Assembly: GCF_031127905.1 (NCBI RefSeq)
Contig: NZ_JARXIC010000002.1
Location: 62,001-126,000, forward strand
DNA from: Thalassobacterium sedimentorum
GTDB lineage: Bacteria > Verrucomicrobiota > Verrucomicrobiia > Opitutales > Coraliomargaritaceae
Direction of reading: 5' to 3'
Length of the DNA stretch: 64,000 nt
The translations under genes were made by a program, and so were the position numbers. Below, piece after piece: positions 20,275 to 29,233 of the stretch. The notes under the pieces were generated by a model. The model searched no databases. It was not told where the DNA came from and saw only the letters and a program-made list of their open reading frames with translations. Within the stretch, counting starts at the first letter, position 1. The number at the start of each line of letters is the position of its first letter.

Positions 20275-20958
20275 TTAGAAAACACGCTCTGGCACCCAAA
20301 TGGTATCACCTTCTTTTAAGATAATATCTTTTGCATTCGGATCCTGAATAATACTGCTAAAATTGACCTCCATCTGACGCGCACGTCCGTCTTCGTCGAT
20401 GCGCTTAATAGTGATCTTTTTAGGATTCCCTAATCGACTCACTCCCCTGACACCAGCAATTGCTTCAGTTAAGGTCAAATCACGATCTGGGGGAATCGCC
20501 ACCTGACCGGGGCTCCCCACAGAGCCCAAAATATGCACGATTTTGGGCGAGAACTGCACCACTAATAATGAAATTTGAGGGTCAACCAAGTAATCGCGAT
20601 TATACAGATCCGTCACCAAAGACTGAGCCTCCGCCACCGTCATGCCTGCAAGCTTAACCTTACCAATCAAGGCAAGCGCAACTGAGCCATCCCCTTCAAT
20701 ACGAACACTTTTATCAAGGTCCTCTTCCTGATACACTGTAACCGATATTACATCGGAAGGCTTCAACACATAATTCTCACCAACCACAATGCCCACACCA
20801 GCGCCCCCTCCTGAAGAAGAACTCCCGGAGCCATAGGAGGAACTGTCACTGCCAGAGCTACTAGAACTGCCACCATCACTCCCTCCCGACTCTTGCGCAT
20901 GCAGCAGAGTCGCAGAAATTAGAATTAAAAGAAAACTTAGTAAAGATGACTGCTTCAT
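20275..20958 (-). CDS. Polysaccharide export protein, Wza-like
   Basis: 227 residues. Signal peptide (about 1-21, ending LLHAQ) with no lipobox cysteine, unlike E. coli Wza. A Ser/Gly linker (22-55) precedes the Poly_export domain (about 60-140, YVLKPSDVISVTVYQEEDLDKSVRI, then LVDPQISLLVV) and one SLBB domain (about 145-220, VHILGSVGSPGQVAIP, ending ILKEGDTIWVPERVF). It forms the periplasmic/outer-membrane conduit for exopolysaccharide. Shorter than Wza (about 380), with a single SLBB, so the barrel partner may be the protein encoded just upstream at 21026-22192. Confidence 0.88.
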   Translation of the reverse strand: MKQSSLLSFLLILISATLLHAQESGGSDGGSSSSSGSDSSSYGSGSSSSGGGAGVGIVVGENYVLKPSDVISVTVYQEEDLDKSVRIEGDGSVALALIGKVKLAGMTVAEAQSLVTDLYNRDYLVDPQISLLVVQFSPKIVHILGSVGSPGQVAIPPDRDLTLTEAIAGVRGVSRLGNPKKITIKRIDEDGRARQMEVNFSSIIQDPNAKDIILKEGDTIWVPERVF

Positions 20959-20960
20959 AA

Positions 20961-20991
20961 ATTAAAAAAATGCCTCAAGCATGAGGCATTT
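20961..20991 (-). terminator. Rho-independent terminator between barrel gene and wza
   Basis: A 10-bp stem (AAATGCCTCA 20968-20977 with TGAGGCATTT 20982-20991) with an AGCA loop and T-run on the minus strand (20970-20964). It follows the outer-membrane barrel gene and lies 10 bases before the wza start, so wza/wzc either have a promoter close to it or depend on read-through. Confidence 0.85.
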
Positions 20992-21025
20992 CGACCCAGA
21001 AAAGGGGTAAGGGTTTCAATAAAAA

Positions 21026-22192
21026 TTAATAACGCAGTGTCGCAGTCAAATCAACGGTATGGTTGTCGTAGCTTCTGCCTACTTCATTCGAGCTATTCTC
21101 GGAATAAGTATATCCACTGCTGAAGCTCCAGTACTGATTTGGGGAGTAAGAAAAGCGAAGACCTGCATTATACTGATCATCATCACGCCCAGTATTTGTA
21201 TAGTCACGCACGGTATAGCCCAGATTCGCACTCGCCGCAAAATAACTGTTAATGGAGTAAGCAGCACTGACATCGACCGAGGTATTCTCAGTTGATTGAC
21301 CTTCACCCGCAACTCCGAAGTCTCGGGAAAGATCCAAGCGCATTGTCAACTTAGGCGTTGCCGACCATGAGAAATTAGCATCAAGCCCAAGCATACCGCT
21401 GTCATCGGAATTGGGACGATCGTTATCCTGAGTGCGATAGCCGACTTTAAAAGAACCAGTAACCTTAGGCAACAATAGACCACGGGCACCTATATTATAA
21501 AATGAGCTTTCACGAGTATAATCACCATTGGGGCTGAGCAACGTGGCATCAACATCTGTATTGGTGTATGAATATCCCAGGCTCAGGTCCACCTTAGACG
21601 TCAATTCATAAAACACGTCGACAGGAACAGTTAGCGACTCACGGTCAGCAAAGTAATAGGTATAAGTCTGATACTCAGTCTCAGAATAGCGAAAACCAGA
21701 ACCAAAACTAAACTTAGGTGACACGCGGTACTCCGCATTTAGATCAGCCTTCACAGTATCAAACTCAATCAAGTCATCAGTAATATTGCTCTCGCCACTG
21801 CTACTCTTATTCTCGTCGTAGGCGACGGAACCGCTAACATCCAAACGGCTGGTTTTGTATGAGCCCAAAGCTTTAATATGGAAGAGCTCTACATCCAACT
21901 CATCATTATCCTGATAGCGGACTACATCATAACGAGTGATCACACTAAAATCCGCATTAGAAGCACCGCGTCCGACATTAATCTCGAAGCCAGGCGACAG
22001 CGTCCAAGTCAAATCATCCACTTCGCTGTCTTCATCGCGAAAGATATTGGACGCCCAGCGCAAGCTGGATGACCCATTAAAGAAGATGTCAGTATTGTCT
22101 CCGATGGAAACCAGCGGGGCAGCTGTCATGTCAGCCTGCACTAACAGACCCGACGAGATAATAGAGAGTAGGCAAAGTTGTTTGTTTTTCAT
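21026..22192 (-). CDS. Outer-membrane beta-barrel protein of the polysaccharide cluster
   Basis: 388 residues. Signal peptide (about 1-25, ending MTAAP) followed by many amphipathic strands with alternating aromatic residues (YRVSPKFSFGSGFRYSETEY, KVDLSLGYSYTNTDV, QYWSFSSGYTYSENS) and a final LTATLRY with C-terminal aromatic, as required for barrel insertion. It resembles the barrel proteins found in exopolysaccharide operons (BBP2_2-type). Position next to wza/wzc suggests an export or secretion role. The exact family is not certain. Confidence 0.8.
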   Translation of the reverse strand: MKNKQLCLLSIISSGLLVQADMTAAPLVSIGDNTDIFFNGSSSLRWASNIFRDEDSEVDDLTWTLSPGFEINVGRGASNADFSVITRYDVVRYQDNDELDVELFHIKALGSYKTSRLDVSGSVAYDENKSSSGESNITDDLIEFDTVKADLNAEYRVSPKFSFGSGFRYSETEYQTYTYYFADRESLTVPVDVFYELTSKVDLSLGYSYTNTDVDATLLSPNGDYTRESSFYNIGARGLLLPKVTGSFKVGYRTQDNDRPNSDDSGMLGLDANFSWSATPKLTMRLDLSRDFGVAGEGQSTENTSVDVSAAYSINSYFAASANLGYTVRDYTNTGRDDDQYNAGLRFSYSPNQYWSFSSGYTYSENSSNEVGRSYDNHTVDLTATLRY

Positions 22193-22390
22193 ATACAGAA
22201 AAGAGTAAGTTTCGTGGAATAAGAGAGAAAAACGGCGGGGAGTTAAAGAAAAAATCGCATCTGGATAAAAACCTAGGACGCAAAAAAAACAACTGCAACA
22301 CGAAAGTCCGCTTTATTTGAGCTTGGCTCAATCACTGGGATGTATAACAAATACTTTACAGCTCCCCCTAACTAAGAGAAATTTCTACCA

Positions 22391-24058
22391 ATGAACAGGC
22401 AACGAACGACGCGCAACCCTATGCCCCGGGAAAAACCAATTCTGCTAGGCTACGTAGTCCAAAGAAAAGGAATCGACGGACGAATGGAGATTTCCGTTCG
22501 CTGGGGGCGCTTAATCAGCACTTTCCTACTATTAATTGTTGTAGGTTGGTTCGCTATAGCAGGCGCCTTGTATCTCCACTTCAAGTATAACAAGGAGTTC
22601 GACCAAGTATCCTATACAAAAATGCTCACACTACTCCCTTTTGGGCTGGAAGAGCATCGAATTGCGATGGGGAATTATCACATTGAAAAGGGACTGGCGG
22701 AAATCAAGACCGGCAACTATCGCGACGCACTTCGACTCCTACGCTTGGGAGTCGCTCGGGCACCAGCCAACTTGGAAGGACGTCGCGTGTTAGCCGAATT
22801 TTATGAAATCGCTCTAAAACGTCATGACATCGCCGCGGATCAACTACTCCAAGGTCTGGAGCAGGGGGGCATCGACAACATTGATTACCTCAAACAAACA
22901 CTACGTGTGCTATTGCGCTACCAAATGGATGAAGCGATCCAAAACCTAGCCGATAAATACCTGCCCGACGAGCCTGAGCTAACGGACATCAATCGCACAC
23001 TCGCCTTTGGAGCTGCCAATGCAAACTACCTCCGCGGAAATTACGATCGGGCGGACGATTACTTGATCAGTTACAATTTACTGGAATCACTCGAAGGTGT
23101 CCTACTATCCTCCCAGATCAGTTGGGATCGAGGTAATAAGGTAGCCGCGATCACCAAAATGGAGGAATCGATCCGTCGCTTCCCCAACTCAGAACCCCTA
23201 CTGATGCAGTTAAGCCGTTACCATCGTGAGCTCGGACAAATCGATGAAGCCCGGCGCTATGCAATCCTGCGCAACGTCAGCGACCCGCTCAGCGCGGCCC
23301 CCCGCCTCGAACTGCTCTACATTTACAACAAATCCGGAGATACAGAACGCGAACAACGTGAGACGCAACGGATGCTGCAGCAATTCCGAGACGATGAAGC
23401 GGCGCTTCAGGCACTGGCAAACTTTGCCGCCGACACGGGCAACATCGATCTAGCCCGTCGCACCTACGAGGAAGCACTCGAAAACGAATTCGGCATCGAT
23501 GCTTTTGCGCTACTACTCATTGAAGCCCATTTAGTGCAACAAGACTATGAAGGAGCTTTGGATTTTTCGGAAGAACTACTCAAAGAGCGCCCCGACTGGC
23601 TCAGTAAGCGCTGGGCGATTTTCAACAGTCTTCGCGCAGTGGCCTCCTATGGAATCAACCGTCCTGACCTCGGCGAAATATACCTACAAGACTTCATCGA
23701 CGAGGCAGACAATCAACCACAAACCTATCTAGCAGTGGCACGCAGATTCACCAAAATCAACCGTCACCAACAGGCACGAAAGGTGATGATGGTTGCCTAC
23801 CAAAAAGCACCAACCAATCAAAAGGTACTTTCTGAGCTCATCCGCACAGAACTAGTACTCGGCAATACAGAAAACTTAAACCGCCTACTATCGCGCTTAC
23901 TACAAATGCGTCGCCCACAAATGGAACTTCTGGTCGAAGCCTACCACAAACTTGGCAGCGATCGCTTCATATTCACTCCGGACCGTCAGAGTCTCTTATT
24001 GCAACTCAGCGCCATCCTGCGCGAAAACTCCCAAACACTTCCGGAACTCAACGGCTAA
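22391..24058 (+). CDS. Membrane-anchored TPR protein next to polysaccharide genes
   Basis: 555 residues. A basic cytoplasmic head of 40 residues, one membrane helix (about 43-65, LISTFLLLIVVGWFAIAGALYL), then a long periplasmic array of TPR-like helical pairs from about 95 to 530 (GLAEIKTGNYRDALRLLRLGV; YHRELGQIDEARRYAI; DTGNIDLARRTYEEALE). Divergent from the outer-membrane barrel gene, 198 bases apart. TPR partners such as PelB- or AlgK-like proteins often guide polysaccharide through the periplasm; a similar role here is inferred from neighbours only. Confidence 0.8.
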   Translation: MNRQRTTRNPMPREKPILLGYVVQRKGIDGRMEISVRWGRLISTFLLLIVVGWFAIAGALYLHFKYNKEFDQVSYTKMLTLLPFGLEEHRIAMGNYHIEKGLAEIKTGNYRDALRLLRLGVARAPANLEGRRVLAEFYEIALKRHDIAADQLLQGLEQGGIDNIDYLKQTLRVLLRYQMDEAIQNLADKYLPDEPELTDINRTLAFGAANANYLRGNYDRADDYLISYNLLESLEGVLLSSQISWDRGNKVAAITKMEESIRRFPNSEPLLMQLSRYHRELGQIDEARRYAILRNVSDPLSAAPRLELLYIYNKSGDTEREQRETQRMLQQFRDDEAALQALANFAADTGNIDLARRTYEEALENEFGIDAFALLLIEAHLVQQDYEGALDFSEELLKERPDWLSKRWAIFNSLRAVASYGINRPDLGEIYLQDFIDEADNQPQTYLAVARRFTKINRHQQARKVMMVAYQKAPTNQKVLSELIRTELVLGNTENLNRLLSRLLQMRRPQMELLVEAYHKLGSDRFIFTPDRQSLLLQLSAILRENSQTLPELNG

Positions 24059-24063
24059 TCCCT

Positions 24064-24106
24064 CCCCATGCCCCACACACATTAGGCATAGGGCATGGGC
24101 ATGGGG
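24064..24106. repeat. Short inverted and tandem repeat between converging genes
   Basis: CCCCATGCCC (24064-24073) pairs with GGGCATGGGG (24097-24106); the right side is a small GGGCAT tandem. No T-run follows. It lies just after the TPR gene and may help end its transcript. Confidence 0.35.
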
Positions 24107-24304
24107 CTCTCGGCACTCAGCTCTCGGCAAAGACACCCACGGATTGCTGGCTCTTATACTCATATGGATGATCGATCCTATGATTAAAAGTAGCCACCAC
24201 CACCCGGGTCGCGAACTTAGCTTTGGCACAGCTGCCCTATATATACAAACAATCGATTTGAAGGCGATTTGCTGCAGTCGGCCGAATACCGCGATCTGAC
24301 TCAA

Positions 24305-25600
24305 TCAATCGGAATTAGACAAGACTTCAACCGTAGCTGCAATCACACGGCGATCATCAACATCGTCCACGGTAATCGCCAAGCCATAGCAACTGAGCCG
24401 CTCTCCACACTCGGGGATATGCCCAAGTTCACCCGTAATCAGGCCCCCAAACGTTGAAACCTCCTCGTTGTCGATTTCGATTTCAAGCTCTTCTTCTATG
24501 TCATGAATCGGCGTCAACCCCGAGATACGGTAACGTAAGCCACTCGAAAGCACAACAATTTGCTCCTCCTCACTATCAAACTCGTCCTGAATTTCACCGA
24601 CCAGTTCTTCCAAAATGCTTTCAAGCGTAATCACACCGACGATACCACCAAACTCATCCACCGCTAAAGCCATATGAAATTTAGCACGTAACATACGTTC
24701 CAACGCTTCCTCCAAGGGCGTTTCCAAAGGAAACACTGCCACATTGCGCTTCAACTTCATCAGATCGATCTCAGAGACTGGCTCACGCCAACGAAATATA
24801 TCCTTAATATGAATTAGACCAAGGCATTCATCCAAATCCCCCCGACACAGCGGAAAGCGCGTATGCCCGGCCGCCTTCATTGCTTCCAGATTTGCCTTAA
24901 TCCCCAAATCTAAATCACAAATCACGACCTGACTACGCGGCAGTAATATATCCTGCACCACCAGCTCTTGCATTTGTAGCGTGCGATTAACGATTTTACG
25001 AATCACCCCAGAAAGCTGACTACTGTCCTCCCCCATAGCACGAATTTGCACATCAACATCCAGCGGATTCAGCTCATCATCCACATCAACTCCAATCCGG
25101 CGATACAGCGACTTCTTTAACATGCGAAAGAAGAGCATCACAGGAAACGTTAAAAACTGAAATCCAAGCAAAACTCGATAGGAACGACGAATCGCCTTCG
25201 AAGGATCGCGCATCGCCAAGCCACGCGGAAAAATCTCTGCAAAAAAGAAATGCACTGATACTGCCAATGTAAATGACACCAAGACCACAATCCAGCGATC
25301 CGGAGCAGCTTTCATTTGAAAAAGCCCAAAAAAATCACTCACCAAGGGCATTAATAGTAGACCGACTGCTACCGTGCACAGCGTCTTACTAAAGCGCACC
25401 ACGCGGCCAGTTTGATCGCTATGATCAATCAAGCGAGCCAAGCCCGGAAGCTGCTTCAACTCCCCCAGTTGCTCCTCACTTGGTTTACGATAACGAAATT
25501 TAACCAAACTAATCTCGCACATCACTAAAAAGGCATGCAGCACGAGCATTAAGCCCACCGAGGCCAAGGAAATCCCAAAACGAATCCAAGCGTCACTCAT
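24305..25600 (-). CDS. CorC/HlyC-type CNNM transporter-like protein
   Basis: 431 residues. N-terminal membrane domain of the DUF21/CNNM type (about 1-160, three to four helices, including ISLVKFRYRKPSEEQL and VHFFFAEIFPRGLA), then two CBS domains (about 205-330; HTRFPLCRGDLDECLGLIHIKDIF and MALAVDEFGGIVGVITLESILEELVGEI), then the CorC_HlyC domain (345-425, YRISGLTPIHDIEEEL, FGGLITGELGHIPECGE). Family members are linked to magnesium or cobalt homeostasis. It starts two bases after the hisC stop, so it is cotranscribed with it. Confidence 0.9.
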   Translation of the reverse strand: MSDAWIRFGISLASVGLMLVLHAFLVMCEISLVKFRYRKPSEEQLGELKQLPGLARLIDHSDQTGRVVRFSKTLCTVAVGLLLMPLVSDFFGLFQMKAAPDRWIVVLVSFTLAVSVHFFFAEIFPRGLAMRDPSKAIRRSYRVLLGFQFLTFPVMLFFRMLKKSLYRRIGVDVDDELNPLDVDVQIRAMGEDSSQLSGVIRKIVNRTLQMQELVVQDILLPRSQVVICDLDLGIKANLEAMKAAGHTRFPLCRGDLDECLGLIHIKDIFRWREPVSEIDLMKLKRNVAVFPLETPLEEALERMLRAKFHMALAVDEFGGIVGVITLESILEELVGEIQDEFDSEEEQIVVLSSGLRYRISGLTPIHDIEEELEIEIDNEEVSTFGGLITGELGHIPECGERLSCYGLAITVDDVDDRRVIAATVEVLSNSD

Positions 25601-25602
25601 AA

Positions 25603-26712
25603 TTAAGCAGAAACTCCAGTGTTTTGAGCCACCTCACGCGCCACATCCAGCAAACGAAGATTCTCCGCTTCCGTGCCAATCGTGATACGCACGTATGCAG
25701 CCATACCATAGGGCGCCAGTGGACGCACAATCAGGCCGCGCTGTTGTAATGCCTGAAAAAAAGCAGTGCCATCGCCTACATTCGACAGTACAAAATTAGC
25801 CTGCCCTCCAAGCGTAGGATAACCAATTGCTTCCAAGCCAGCCACTAAGCACGCACGACCGCTCTCATTCTCTGAGCGACACATCTGCACAAACGCATCA
25901 TCTTTCAGAGCGCTCGTCGCCGCGGCTTGTGCAACAGCATTCACATTAAAAGGTTGCCGCACACGCTGAAGTAGCTGAATCAGTTCGGGCGCACCATAAC
26001 CATAGCCCACTCGCAATCCCCCAAGACCATAGATTTTGGAAAACGTGCGCATGCAAAAGACCTTACAGCCCGCATGCACTTGAGCCCGCAGATCGGGAGC
26101 CTGCTCCAAATACTCCGCATACGCCTCATCCAAGCAGAGTATAACATGCTCAGGCAAAGATTCCGCTAACTCAATGAGTTCGGCTTCCGAATTCGCCACA
26201 CCCGTCGGGTTATTTGGACTGGCGACAAAAAGCAGACGTGTGCGCTCAGTCACCGCAGCACGCATCGCCTTTAAGTCATGCCCAAAATCCACCATTGGCA
26301 CCTCCACCGGAGTGGCCCCGAACAATTTAGTGATCAGCTTATAGACAATAAATGCCTGAGCCCCCATCACAACTTCCAACCCTGGACGCAAAAATGCATG
26401 CCCCAGTAGTTCAATAATTTCATTGGAGCCATTACCTATAATCAGAGCGTCCTCGCCCACACCACGTAGCTCGGCAATCGCGGAGCGCAATTGACAGCAG
26501 CTACCATCTGGATACAGATGGGCAGTCTTCAAAGCCATCTGAGCCGCCGCCATTGCTTTCGGCGAAGGTCCAAACGGATTTTCGTTTGAGGCGAGTTTAG
26601 CTATTTGGGTAGGGTCTAGTCCATACTCCTGAGCTACATACTCAATAGGTTTTCCGGGCTCATAGACCGGTTGTTCATGCACACCGGCATTCGCGAGTTC
26701 AGCGTATTTCAT
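25603..26712 (-). CDS. hisC: Histidinol-phosphate aminotransferase
   Basis: 369 residues from the ATG at 26712 (MKYAELANAG), chosen over an upstream codon at 26763 that adds 17 residues unlike the family. PLP-dependent class I/II transaminase of histidine synthesis: KLASNENPFGPSP near the start, SPNNPTG, DEAYAEY, and the PLP lysine in TFSKIYGLGGLRVGYG. Other his genes are not nearby, so a role on related aromatic or imidazole substrates is possible. Divergent from the RmlD-like gene 64 bases away. Confidence 0.92.
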   Translation of the reverse strand: MKYAELANAGVHEQPVYEPGKPIEYVAQEYGLDPTQIAKLASNENPFGPSPKAMAAAQMALKTAHLYPDGSCCQLRSAIAELRGVGEDALIIGNGSNEIIELLGHAFLRPGLEVVMGAQAFIVYKLITKLFGATPVEVPMVDFGHDLKAMRAAVTERTRLLFVASPNNPTGVANSEAELIELAESLPEHVILCLDEAYAEYLEQAPDLRAQVHAGCKVFCMRTFSKIYGLGGLRVGYGYGAPELIQLLQRVRQPFNVNAVAQAAATSALKDDAFVQMCRSENESGRACLVAGLEAIGYPTLGGQANFVLSNVGDGTAFFQALQQRGLIVRPLAPYGMAAYVRITIGTEAENLRLLDVAREVAQNTGVSA

Positions 26713-26776
26713 TGATAATCGGCTTTGAACTTGCCTCTCCCATTCACGATTGCAACAAAACAAAGCTTAAGAAACC

Positions 26777-27670
26777 ATGAAGATTTTACTCACTGGCGCC
26801 TCCGGACTCCTCGGCCATGCTTATGCACAGGCCGCCGTCCGGCGCGGTCACTCCGTCACCGCACTCTATAATAAGACTCCAGCGACCGCCAATGGCCTCG
26901 CCCGGACGATCCAACTAGACGCCGTACAGCCGGAAGCGCTGACGGGGCTTTGCTTGGAAACTTGGCCTGACGTCATCGTCAACTGTGCTGCGATCTCCAA
27001 TCCATCCGCGGTCGATGCCAACCCACAGCTCGCCGAAAAGATCAATGTCGCCCTACCACGTTTACTGGCTCAGCTCTCGACTCACCTTGGGGCCCGCTTG
27101 CTGCATGTCTCCACTGATATGGTATTTGATGGGCATGCCAGCGAACCTTACCGCTCGACAGACATGCCCTGCCCGACCAACCTATATGGACAAACCAAGC
27201 TGATGGCTGAACGTGAGGTATTAGAGCACAACCCTGAAGACCCCGTAGTTTTGCGGATCCCTATACTCATGGGCAACAGCCCGAGCGGTCAGCGCAGCGT
27301 ACATGAAAAATTGATCGCCGCGGTGCATGCGGGCCAACGTCCGAAACTGTTCTGCGACGAAATGCGCCAACCGTGCTCTGCCTCCAATGTCGCCGAGGTA
27401 TTGCTCGAATTAAGCGAACGCCGTGACCTACACGGAATTTTCCACTGGGCTGGTAGCGAAACAATGAGCCGCTTCGAAATGGGTCAACGCATTCTCAAGC
27501 ACTTTGGCCTACCACTCGATTCAGTGGAATCTGCCTGCGGCGAAGATGACACGCGCCCCGCCAATCTAACCTTCAACCTGCACCCCATTGTTTCAAAACT
27601 GAAAACGAAACCAGTCGATTTCGAAGCGCAACTGGAAGAGCTGACTCGTATCGAACCGCTCAACGCCTAA
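26777..27670 (+). CDS. RmlD-like NAD(P)-dependent sugar-nucleotide reductase
   Basis: 297 residues, extended SDR fold. Cofactor motif TGASGLLG at 7-14, active-site Tyr/Lys in YGQTK, and VSTDMVFDG in place of the usual ST(D)YVFDG of dTDP-4-dehydrorhamnose reductases. Length fits RmlD, but no rmlA/B/C is adjacent, so the substrate is open. Its stop overlaps the next start by one base (TAATG), indicating an operon with the acyltransferase downstream. Confidence 0.8.
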   Translation: MKILLTGASGLLGHAYAQAAVRRGHSVTALYNKTPATANGLARTIQLDAVQPEALTGLCLETWPDVIVNCAAISNPSAVDANPQLAEKINVALPRLLAQLSTHLGARLLHVSTDMVFDGHASEPYRSTDMPCPTNLYGQTKLMAEREVLEHNPEDPVVLRIPILMGNSPSGQRSVHEKLIAAVHAGQRPKLFCDEMRQPCSASNVAEVLLELSERRDLHGIFHWAGSETMSRFEMGQRILKHFGLPLDSVESACGEDDTRPANLTFNLHPIVSKLKTKPVDFEAQLEELTRIEPLNA

Positions 27671-28413
27671 TGCTCATCGCCCTCCCCAACGCCTTCGGCG
27701 ATGCCATAACCAATATGGCAATCGACGCCACATTGCTCGCGACGATCCCAACAGATCTCGCCGCTTTTCGGCACTATGGCTGGCTGGAACCAGCGACTAC
27801 CTTCGGCTACGCTCAGGGTTATCACGCGGTCGAAAACATAACAGACAAAGACATGACCCTCGTGCGTCGCATGACCGGAGGAGGGATCGTCGACCACCGC
27901 AACGACTGGACCTATGCTCTCATTCTCCACCGTTCACTGCCCTGCTCGGTGATCCCCGCGAACGCGCTCTACGAACGAATCCATCGTGCCATTCATTTGG
28001 CGCTACAAGAAATGAACGTCGAGAGCTGCCTCGCCCCCTGTCCCAAAGACTGCAACGCCCCTCAGTCCCAGGCGAAACAGACTCCGCCCGAAACTCGCAT
28101 ACTGCGTCCAGTCTCCCAGTGCTTTGTCACGCCCGCCGCCAATGATGTATTACGCCGCGACGGACAAAAAATCGCCGGAGCCGCAATGAAGCGCACGCGG
28201 CAAGGCCTACTCATCCAAGGCTCGCTCGATCGCGACGCACTCCCCGAAAACTTCGACTGGGCCCAATTCCAATCACGCTTACTCACAAAATTGACCTCCA
28301 TCCTCAGCCTGCCGATCGGCCAGCTCGATGATATTCGCCCACTCTTTAATAGCGAACAAATCGAACACGAAAAAGAACGCTTCGCAGATCAGAGATGGAA
28401 CCAAAAAAGATAA
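27670..28413 (+). CDS. Lipoyl-pathway acyltransferase/ligase, LipM-like
   Basis: 247 residues of the BPL/LplA/LipB fold. RRMTGGGIVDH (66-76) is the lipoate/biotin-ligase motif. SQCFVTPAANDV (C151) followed by GQKIAGAAMKR (K167) matches the pattern around the catalytic cysteine of LipM octanoyltransferases, so acyl transfer from octanoyl-ACP is more likely than ATP-dependent lipoate ligation. An odd CLAPCPKDC stretch (120-128, C-x3-C-x3-C) lies in the middle. Start overlaps the upstream stop by one base; the esterase gene follows after seven bases. Confidence 0.75.
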   Translation: MLIALPNAFGDAITNMAIDATLLATIPTDLAAFRHYGWLEPATTFGYAQGYHAVENITDKDMTLVRRMTGGGIVDHRNDWTYALILHRSLPCSVIPANALYERIHRAIHLALQEMNVESCLAPCPKDCNAPQSQAKQTPPETRILRPVSQCFVTPAANDVLRRDGQKIAGAAMKRTRQGLLIQGSLDRDALPENFDWAQFQSRLLTKLTSILSLPIGQLDDIRPLFNSEQIEHEKERFADQRWNQKR

Positions 28414-28420
28414 ATAGACT

Positions 28421-29233
28421 ATGAATACTGATCCCCTACACAACGGACTCCCCCTCACCTTTCCTCTTTGGTCAGAGAATACGCCGTTAGCTGGCGAAGC
28501 GCTGCCGGGCCTGCCTCGCCTCACGGTATATTTACCAAGTGAAGAACTGCGCAGCGGCCAAGCTATGATCACCTGTCCCGGTGGTGGTTACGGCCATCTT
28601 TCAACCCCGAAGGAGGGCCATCGCATCGCTCGCTTTCTCAGCTCGCACGGTCACGCAGCTGCGGTGCTCGAAAACCGCTACGCACCCTACCAACACCCAA
28701 TCCCGTTGCTCGATGCACAACGTGCCATACGTACCTTACGCCATTATGCCAATGAATGGTCTATCAACCCTGAACAAATCGGCATTATGGGTTTCTCTGC
28801 CGGAGGGCATTTAGCTGGCACTGCAGCCACACTGCCACAAGCCCAGGAAGGCATCGTCAATGACAGCATTGATCAACAATCCAGTCGTCCAGATTTTGCC
28901 GCACTGATCTACCCCGTCGTGAGCCTAAATACACCCTGCACTCATTTCGGCTCACGCGACAACTTACTCGGCGCCGATGCGGACCCTAAACTGATCGAGC
29001 AACTTAGCCTGGAAAATGCCGTCAATGAACAAACACCCCCTACTTTACTGGTGCATACCAACGAAGATGAAGGCGTTCCACCTGAAAACAGTATCTTATT
29101 TTATCAAGCACTGCGCAAAAATAAAATTCCTGCCGAGCTACACATCTACGAGAAAGAAGGCCACGGCATCGGTCTTGCCAAGAATCACCCATGGGGGCGA
29201 GCTTTGCTACAGTGGATGAGCAATCGACTATAA
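28421..29233 (+). CDS. Alpha/beta-hydrolase esterase
   Basis: 270 residues, no signal peptide. PGGGYGHLSTPKEGH forms the HGG-type oxyanion loop; nucleophile serine in GFSAGGHLA; acid in HTNEDEGVPPENS; histidine in KEGHGIGL. Close in pattern to acetyl-xylan/BD-FAE-type carbohydrate esterases. It is the third gene of a short operon and converges on the LysR gene with a six-base overlap of the ends. Substrate not known; being cytoplasmic, it probably acts on imported oligosaccharides or small esters. Confidence 0.85.
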   Translation: MNTDPLHNGLPLTFPLWSENTPLAGEALPGLPRLTVYLPSEELRSGQAMITCPGGGYGHLSTPKEGHRIARFLSSHGHAAAVLENRYAPYQHPIPLLDAQRAIRTLRHYANEWSINPEQIGIMGFSAGGHLAGTAATLPQAQEGIVNDSIDQQSSRPDFAALIYPVVSLNTPCTHFGSRDNLLGADADPKLIEQLSLENAVNEQTPPTLLVHTNEDEGVPPENSILFYQALRKNKIPAELHIYEKEGHGIGLAKNHPWGRALLQWMSNRL

